A stretch of 38,022 bases of DNA from Deltaproteobacteria bacterium HGW-Deltaproteobacteria-3 (lineage in GTDB: Bacteria; Desulfobacterota; Desulfobulbia; Desulfobulbales; Desulfurivibrionaceae). Of this stretch, positions 34,172 to 38,022 are shown piece by piece. Every line of letters starts with the position of its first letter. Within the stretch, counting starts at the first letter, position 1. The notes under the pieces are model-generated. The model saw only the letters and a program-made list of their open reading frames with translations. It ran no database searches and had not been told where the DNA came from. The translations under genes and the position numbers were made by a program. Location: contig PHAW01000008.1 of NCBI GenBank assembly GCA_002841785.1, forward strand, positions 1 through 38,022. The letters run 5' to 3'.

Positions 34172-34651
34172 TCAGGTCGCCCGCTCTTTTTCAAGACGAT
34201 CTTCCAGTTCACCGATGTAGGCGGCAAGGGTATTTCCCGATTGCTCGACCGCGGAGCGGAGATCACGATCAAGCTGGTCCAGCCTTGCCAGCACAATCGC
34301 CCTCGACTCCGCGTCCAGGCCAGCCTGTCTCGTCAGATCCGCCTCAAGAAACCCGCGCAGTTCGGTAAAACGCGAAGCCTCGGCTTGGCCGGCAAGCTCT
34401 CGGTTGGCCTGCAGCTCCCGGGCGTGGCGGCGGGCCTCAAGGAGTACCGACGTCTGGAGATACACCACAAACACAAGAAACAGCGCCGCGAGAAAAGCCA
34501 CCATGCCAAGCATGACCAGGCCCAGCGGCGCCTGAACATCGGCAACCCCCAAGGAAAGCGGGGTCGGCGTCATGAATGCGCTCCAGTTGAGCGCAGTGAA
34601 AGCGGCAATTGCGACCACGGTCAGCAACACAAACAGGGTGCGAACCTTCAT
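34172..34651 (-). CDS. LapA/DUF1049-like membrane protein
   Basis: The 159-residue protein has two transmembrane helices (about 5-25 and 42-64). The second is followed by a soluble coiled-coil (ARRHARELQANRELAGQAEASRF ... LEDRLEKERAT). The layout with NWSAFMTPTPLSLG between the helices matches LapA-type proteins, whose E. coli homologue acts in lipopolysaccharide regulation; the long coiled-coil is like the version in sulfur and nitrogen-cycle proteobacteria. AAAGGAG lies before the ATG. It is probably in the small-stress-gene cluster and may be cotranscribed with the kinase. Confidence 0.65.
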   Translation of the reverse strand: MKVRTLFVLLTVVAIAAFTALNWSAFMTPTPLSLGVADVQAPLGLVMLGMVAFLAALFLVFVVYLQTSVLLEARRHARELQANRELAGQAEASRFTELRGFLEADLTRQAGLDAESRAIVLARLDQLDRDLRSAVEQSGNTLAAYIGELEDRLEKERAT

Positions 34652-34787
34652 GGCCAGTCTCCTTTGTCCATTTCGCGGGTAACACGTTATGCCGCAGTCC
34701 GGGATATCCCCGGCACGTTCCCATCTATCAAAAATCAGTTCAAGGAGAGTGCTGCCGGCCGTTTCGCGACAACCAGGAGACGGCGCG

Positions 34788-35078
34788 TTATTTTTTCAGC
34801 TTGGCGCCGACATCTCGAACCCCATCGCGCAATGCGCCCCAAGCGCTCTCCACTTCTTCTTTAAGATGCTCCCACGCATCCTCCTTCGCCTCGCCCAGCT
34901 CCTTCAGTTTGGCCTTGGTGGCTTCAACCCCCTGCTCAAGGTCATCAATCTGCCGGGCATATTTGATCCGGGCGTCGGCGACAGAAATTTTGGCCTTGGC
35001 CCGCAACTCGGATAATTTCGCCTGCGCCAGTTCCACCTCGGCTTCTATCTTCTGTTTATAAGCTTCTCTCGTGCTCAT
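34788..35078 (-). CDS. Small coiled-coil stress-type protein
   Basis: The 96-residue protein is almost entirely heptad-like helix (MSTREAYKQKIEAEVELAQAKLSELRAKAKI ... KLKELGEAKEDAWEHLKEEVESAW). It has no signal peptide or membrane segment. It resembles the sll1863-type or apolipophorin-like coiled-coil proteins found beside GlsB and BON genes. The function is unknown. AAAGGAG precedes the ATG, and spacing to GlsB is about 33 bp. Confidence 0.7.
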   Translation of the reverse strand: MSTREAYKQKIEAEVELAQAKLSELRAKAKISVADARIKYARQIDDLEQGVEATKAKLKELGEAKEDAWEHLKEEVESAWGALRDGVRDVGAKLKK

Positions 35079-35111
35079 AACGCATCTCCTTTGTTATTGG
35101 ATTCAGATTTT

Positions 35112-35363
35112 TTAGGCTTTCTTGAAAAGTCCGAGTAATAACAGCAGGATCACAGCTCCCAGAGTAGCTGTCACGATTGAGCCGATTACACTGCCCGCGG
35201 CAATTGCCAACAACCTGAACAAGAACCCGCCTACGACCCCACCGATAAGGCCAATAATGATATTCCCCTGCAGGCCGAAGCCCCCACCCTTCATGATTGT
35301 TCCGGCCAGAAAACCCGCCGCTGCGCCTACTGCAAGAGAAATCAACACGCTTACGAAGTCCAT
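35112..35363 (-). CDS. GlsB/YeaQ/YmgE-family stress membrane protein
   Basis: The 83-residue protein has three glycine-rich helices. The second motif GFLAGTIMKGGGFGLQGNIIIGLIGGVVGGFLF is the transglycosylase-associated signature, and the C-terminal helix ends LLLLLGLFKKA. The family is small and inner-membrane, induced by stress in many bacteria; enzyme activity has not been established. A GAGGAG site precedes the ATG. It lies between the DUF2959 lipoprotein and the coiled-coil gene. Confidence 0.9.
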   Translation of the reverse strand: MDFVSVLISLAVGAAAGFLAGTIMKGGGFGLQGNIIIGLIGGVVGGFLFRLLAIAAGSVIGSIVTATLGAVILLLLLGLFKKA

Positions 35364-35418
35364 TGGTTCTCCTCTTGCTTCTCAGCAAATACGGTTGAAA
35401 ACCCGGAACACCCTTCGC

Positions 35419-36069
35419 TTAATTCGCGCCACCTTGCGCCATTTCTCTTTTAGCGCCATCGAGTGCGGACAATACCGGCAAAACTGCATTTCTCAAAACG
35501 GTCCCGTCGTTTATGGCCTTCCGGGCAACCGGAGTAATGGATGCAATTCCCTTGTCGGTGAGGTCCGTCGAGAGGAACGACTGAATTTCCTTAATATCGC
35601 GCATGTAGGCAATGAACCAGCCTTTCACGCCGATGCTGGACTCGGATATTTTCCTATATACCGTATTCAGGTCGGAACGCCGCTGTTCACTGAGTTCCCG
35701 GATCTGCGGATTGGTGTAGGTATTCCCCTGCTTCTCCCACTCGGCGAAGTAGTCCTTGCCCCGAACGCTCATCTCATCGGTGTGCTTGATCAACTTTTCC
35801 CCCAAACGCTCCATCTTGACGACGTTGTCTGAATATGTCTCAAAAGCCCCTTTCGTATCAGACAACCCCGGCGTAATGAGTTTCTCCAGCGAGAGCCCGG
35901 TCGCATCGATCTGGACAACGGCTTGCCGTATCTCGCTGTCCACGACCTCCATTTTGGCGGTGGTTTTTTCAGCGCGACCTGAACCGGTCGTCGCGCAACC
36001 AGGAAGGAGGAGGAGAAACCCAAGCAACGGGGCAACGAGAGGGAATACGGATTTGATTCTAAATGTCAT
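35419..36069 (-). CDS. DUF2959 lipoprotein
   Basis: The 216-residue protein has a lipoprotein signal ending LLLLPGC (Cys25). A helical domain follows with SLEKLITPGLSDTKGAFETYSDNVVKMERLG, EMSVRGKDYFAEWEKQGNTYTNPQIRELSEQRR and GVKGWFIAYMRDIKEIQSFLSTDLT. This is the DUF2959 pattern, whose function is unknown. AAGGAG lies before the ATG. It is likely periplasmic or outer-membrane anchored. It fits with the envelope-stress set around it. Confidence 0.85.
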   Translation of the reverse strand: MTFRIKSVFPLVAPLLGFLLLLPGCATTGSGRAEKTTAKMEVVDSEIRQAVVQIDATGLSLEKLITPGLSDTKGAFETYSDNVVKMERLGEKLIKHTDEMSVRGKDYFAEWEKQGNTYTNPQIRELSEQRRSDLNTVYRKISESSIGVKGWFIAYMRDIKEIQSFLSTDLTDKGIASITPVARKAINDGTVLRNAVLPVLSALDGAKREMAQGGAN

Positions 36070-36124
36070 GAAATCTCCTTGAATACTGATTAGTTACCTG
36101 TGTGACCAGCCCGCAGTAGTGCGG

Positions 36125-36346
36125 CTAGCCCTTCTTGCTTGCCACGAGCAGGAGCCCGCCGCCAATTATGATCGCCCCCACGCCGGCCCAAACCGGAACG
36201 TTGACCTTCTGCTTTTCCTGCACCGACAGCTCAAGCGGTCCCAGCTTGGCTTCATGGGTCTCCTTGGTATAGCTGAAACCGCCATAGACCAACCCCAGAA
36301 TCCCGGCCGCGATCAGCAGGATTGCCGCAATCTTGAGTGCGTTCAT
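36125..36346 (-). CDS. Small two-helix membrane protein, function unknown
   Basis: The 73-residue protein has hydrophobic ends (MNALKIAAILLIAAGILGLVYG and PVWAGVGAIIIGGGLLLVASKKG) and a charged periplasmic loop with SYTKETHEAKLGPLELSVQEK. Similar proteins are common in this kind of stress gene cluster in proteobacteria, but I do not know a role. GGAGGAG lies directly before the ATG. Confidence 0.75.
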   Translation of the reverse strand: MNALKIAAILLIAAGILGLVYGGFSYTKETHEAKLGPLELSVQEKQKVNVPVWAGVGAIIIGGGLLLVASKKG

Positions 36347-36476
36347 TTCTCCTCCTCTTCCTGACTATTAAATTTTCCCCCACGTCAGCACGCCAAGGAT
36401 TACCCGGCACAAGCGGGGATCACGAAATCGGACCTCGCTGCCCAAAGCAGCGCGGCAGAAAACTGCCCAAGGGATG

Positions 36477-36623
36477 CTATAGACGGCGGCCCTGAATGAT
36501 ACGAAGCAGAACCACCACGACCGCGACAACCAACAGGACATGAATGAGTCCGCCCATGGTATGCGAGGTGACAAACCCCAGAAGCCAGAGGACGACCAGG
36601 ATGACGACAATGGTTTCGAGCAT
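36477..36623 (-). CDS. lmo0937-family small membrane protein
   Basis: The 48-residue protein starts MLETIVVILVVLWLLGFVTS and ends VVVLLRIIQGRRL, with HTMGGLIHVLLVVAV between. It is thus two helices with a short loop, matching the lmo0937-type family of very small membrane proteins. The longer open frame upstream is not coding; AAGGAG lies eight bases before this ATG. Function unknown; the family is often found beside stress genes. Confidence 0.85.
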   Translation of the reverse strand: MLETIVVILVVLWLLGFVTSHTMGGLIHVLLVVAVVVVLLRIIQGRRL

Positions 36624-37010
36624 TTTGCTTCTCCTTGTGCCACAACTGAACTTGCGGGCGTTGAGCTGGCTGGCCATTGAATTGTTTGTCTTTTCCGCCT
36701 TCCCGGCGGGGAAGGCACCCCCATGTGTCAAGCCATGCCCCTGACTATCGCACCTGACTTTTCCGGCGACATCGCTGCCGAATCCGTTCTTTTGCGCCAC
36801 GACGCCCCGACAAAAAATCTCCCGGCCACACACAGTGGGCAGGGAGATACCCCTGCCCAACCGGACAGGCGAGAATCCCAGCAAGGCGCTGGGTGCCGGC
36901 CCGGTTGAACAGGGTGGCCATGACATTGTCATGCGTGGAGTGCGCGGGGGCGAAGCCCCCGCCCTTCAGCCCATCAACATTACGGATAGACACATGAATT
37001 AAACCGAATG
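36624..37010. other. Non-coding stretch with several hairpins
   Basis: No gene was seen in these 387 bases. They contain a perfect palindrome CATGACA-T-TGTCATG (36919-36933), a GC hairpin GCGGGGGC-TTC-GCCCCCGC (about 36944-36962) and TGGGCAGGG paired with CCCTGCCCA near 36837-36860. The GC hairpin lies about 50 bp after the second 21-residue peptide and could attenuate or end that transcript, but lacks a T run. The palindrome looks like an operator for the genes below. Function of each is inferred only. Confidence 0.4.
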
Positions 37011-37076
37011 TCAGGTGAGCTTCATAATTACTATCACGAGAATGACCACCACTAAGACCGCAATAACGAATCCCAT
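37011..37076 (-). CDS. 21-residue hydrophobic membrane peptide (second of a pair)
   Basis: The frame reads MGFVIAVLVVV, then ILVIVIMKLT and TGA. It forms a single transmembrane helix with a basic or polar end. AAAGGAGAACAAC precedes the ATG. It is a sequence paralogue of the peptide encoded 34 bp upstream, with the shared pattern M-x-FVIAVLVVV-x-LV-x-VIM. It is too short for standard gene callers. The pair lies downstream of sigma-54 promoter C. No known family is recognised. Confidence 0.6.
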   Translation of the reverse strand: MGFVIAVLVVVILVIVIMKLT

Positions 37077-37109
37077 GTTGTTCTCCTTTGTAGAATGTTT
37101 TTATCCTTG

Positions 37110-37175
37110 CTACACCAAGTACATAATTACATACACCAGCACAACAACAACCAACACGGCGATAACAAATTCCAT
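37110..37175 (-). CDS. 21-residue hydrophobic membrane peptide (first of a pair)
   Basis: The frame reads MEFVIAVLVVV, then VLVYVIMYLV and TAG. It is a single transmembrane helix. AAGGAAGGG lies five bases before the ATG. It shares 15 or more of 21 residues with the next peptide and has exactly the same length. It would be the first gene from sigma-54 promoter C, after a leader of about 200 nt. Two strong ribosome-binding sites and the paralogy support real translation. Confidence 0.6.
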   Translation of the reverse strand: MEFVIAVLVVVVLVYVIMYLV

Positions 37176-37385
37176 TTTACCCTTCCTTTCAGGTTTTACC
37201 TGACTAACACCCTTAATCTTGTTGACAAACTGATGTACACCCCGTTAAGCACCAACAAAAATCAGGCATCGCTTTGCGATAGTCCTTACAATCCCTCTCT
37301 CATCGCGATAATTTCCAAGGCATCTTTTCGATGCCCCTATCGCAACACAAGAGAAACGCACCTTGGTCTTTCCATGGATGCTTAA
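37176..37385 (-). other. Leader between sigma-54 promoter C and the peptide genes
   Basis: About 200 nt of probable untranslated leader. It includes a hairpin GGCATC-TTTTC-GATGCC (37319-37335) and a longer-range pair TTGCGATAG (37274-37282) with CTATCGCAA (37337-37345). No open frame has a ribosome-binding site here. The structures could regulate translation of the peptides. Confidence 0.35.
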
Positions 37386-37401
37386 AGCAGAATGTGTGCC
37401 A
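37386..37401 (-). promoter_or_regulatory. Sigma-54 promoter C, upstream of the peptide pair
   Basis: Minus strand TGGCAC-ACATT-CTGCT has GG at 37400-37399 and GC at 37388-37387 (N10 between). The start is expected near 37375. It points toward the two 21-residue peptides and possibly the whole stress cluster below. Confidence 0.75.
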
Positions 37402-37417
37402 GAAGTGTTACTGCCGG

Positions 37418-37459
37418 CGCATAAGTTCCAATCCTGCCGAAATCATTGGAACTTATGCG
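37418..37459. repeat. 15-bp perfect inverted repeat between promoter C and palindrome C
   Basis: CGCATAAGTTCCAAT (37418-37432) and its exact inverse (37445-37459) surround a 12-nt loop. It lies between the sigma-54 promoter and the activator site, downstream of the activator gene on its own strand. No T run follows. It could be an operator for a second regulator or a 3' end hairpin of the activator transcript. Copies A and B do not have it. Confidence 0.5.
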
Positions 37460-37502
37460 GAAACCGCGGAGGAGGGGTATATCCCTTGAGAGGTGCTGCC
37501 AC

Positions 37503-37533
37503 CTGACATATCAGGAGACTCCTGATATGTCAG
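37503..37533. promoter_or_regulatory. Palindrome C: putative activator site (UAS), overlapping the activator stop codon
   Basis: A perfect 15-bp inverted repeat, CTGACATATCAGGAG with its inverse around A37518, shares the core of palindromes A and B. Its centre is 118 bp from the GG of sigma-54 promoter C. It overlaps the last codons of the sigma-54 activator gene, whose stop is at 37530-37532. Confidence 0.7.
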
Positions 37534-38022
37534 AAATTATTTCTATTTCTTTGGATGCCCAATCTGTGCATTTTCGATTCAAGCGTCTTTGGGTTGAGGC
37601 CTAAAATCGTTGCCGCCCCGCTTTTGCCGCTTACCCGCCAACCGGTTGCGTCCAACACATCGACAATATGGCGTCTCTCCAGATCCTCAAGGGTCCCGGA
37701 CGGGGCGGGGCCGGACTGCGCAATCTTGGGCAACTCTATCTGCAGCACCGGGCCGGTGGCGACAATCATCGCCCGCTCGGTGGCATTTCGCAGTTCTCGC
37801 ACATTGCCCGGCCAGGAATAGGCGTGCATGGCCTGAACGCTCTTCGGCGAGATGGATTCGATCCGCTTGTCCATGCTCTTGCTGAACTCTTGCACAAAAG
37901 ACCACACCAGCGGCACGATATCCTCCCGGCGCTCCCGCAGAGGCGGCACCGTAATCTGGAAAATGTTCAAACGGTAGTACATGTCTTGCCGAAAACTGCC
38001 CGCGCTGACCAACTCGGCAAGA
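37530..38022 (-). CDS. Sigma-54 dependent transcriptional activator, C-terminal part (runs off window)
   Basis: The last 163 or so residues are present. They begin in the AAA+ domain (FRQDMYYRLNIFQITVPPLRERREDI, the arginine-finger region), then the sensor II segment YSWPGNVRELRNATERA. A C-terminal helix-turn-helix follows (GWRVSGKSGAATILGLNPKTLESKMHRLGI) of the FhlA/NorR type with the K-T-L-E-S-K-M pattern. Such proteins remodel RpoN holoenzyme from a distant binding site. The N-terminal signal domain is outside the window. Its own 3' end carries palindrome C. It is the natural candidate to bind all three palindromes, but this is inferred from position. Confidence 0.9.
   Translation of the reverse strand, partial: LAELVSAGSFRQDMYYRLNIFQITVPPLRERREDIVPLVWSFVQEFSKSMDKRIESISPKSVQAMHAYSWPGNVRELRNATERAMIVATGPVLQIELPKIAQSGPAPSGTLEDLERRHIVDVLDATGWRVSGKSGAATILGLNPKTLESKMHRLGIQRNRNNF

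Noticed and set aside
36477-36932. 151-residue reading of the lmo0937 frame
   Set aside because: The upstream 103 residues have no family pattern and cross hairpins; the ribosome-binding site is at the 48-residue start.
30229-37533. The three palindromes as mobile repeats
   Set aside because: The sequence between palindrome and promoter is not conserved among copies, while the three short blocks keep fixed spacing. A recent mobile copy would share the whole stretch.

Overview
The window looks like a chromosome segment of a Desulfobacterota (former Deltaproteobacteria) bacterium, possibly of the Desulfobulbales or Desulfuromonadales. This is inferred from gene content only: futalosine-route menaquinone genes (mqnB, mqnD), a delta-type type II secretion operon with gspN and gspA/gspB at its distal end, DUF2959, BON and GlsB small stress proteins, and sigma-54 regulation. 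Almost everything is on the minus strand; xseA is the only well supported plus-strand gene.

Right-to-left in minus-strand terms, the layout is as follows. 37.5-38.0 kb is the C-terminal end of a sigma-54 enhancer-binding activator. 34.1-37.2 kb is a string of small envelope or stress genes: two 21-residue membrane peptides, an lmo0937-like peptide, a two-TM protein, a DUF2959 lipoprotein, GlsB/YeaQ, a coiled-coil protein and a LapA-like protein. These are followed by a PAS-PAS hybrid histidine kinase and a two-gene ABC-2 transporter (30.4-34.1 kb). 28.0-29.8 kb is a lipoprotein with Ig-like repeats and a DUF3494 (ice-binding-type) domain. 25.4-27.9 kb holds an OmpA protein, a truncated beta-barrel protein and a BON lipoprotein. 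10.5-25.2 kb is a gspCDEFGHIJKLMN-gspA-gspB type II secretion operon. 5.5-10.2 kb holds a VWA/OmpA protein, a triple-BON protein, DUF3309, Thivi_2564-like and DUF883 membrane proteins and a universal stress protein. 0-5.3 kb is housekeeping: xseA, a TPR membrane protein, panC-panD, mqnB-mqnD and the start of ilvB.

The most interesting signal is non-coding. Three places (about 10.4, 30.2 and 37.5 kb) carry the same long palindrome. In each case a near-consensus minus-strand sigma-54 promoter lies 117-118 bp away. Between them, 42 bp from the promoter GG, is a third conserved block. The sequence between these blocks is not conserved. This looks like one regulon: a sigma-54 activator, perhaps the one encoded beside the third copy, switching on the VWA/OmpA protein, the DUF3494 adhesin-like lipoprotein and a pair of 21-residue hydrophobic peptides.

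A second theme is damage and insertion. mqnB, gspE and ompA each lack an internal block that is normally conserved, and the beta-barrel protein at 25.8 kb has lost its OmpA domain. Palindromic repeats sit inside the secretion operon, and two of them are translated as part of the prepilin leaders of GspJ and GspK. The internal losses may be real or may be assembly faults, and reads would settle this. No rRNA, tRNA, CRISPR array or complete insertion sequence was seen.
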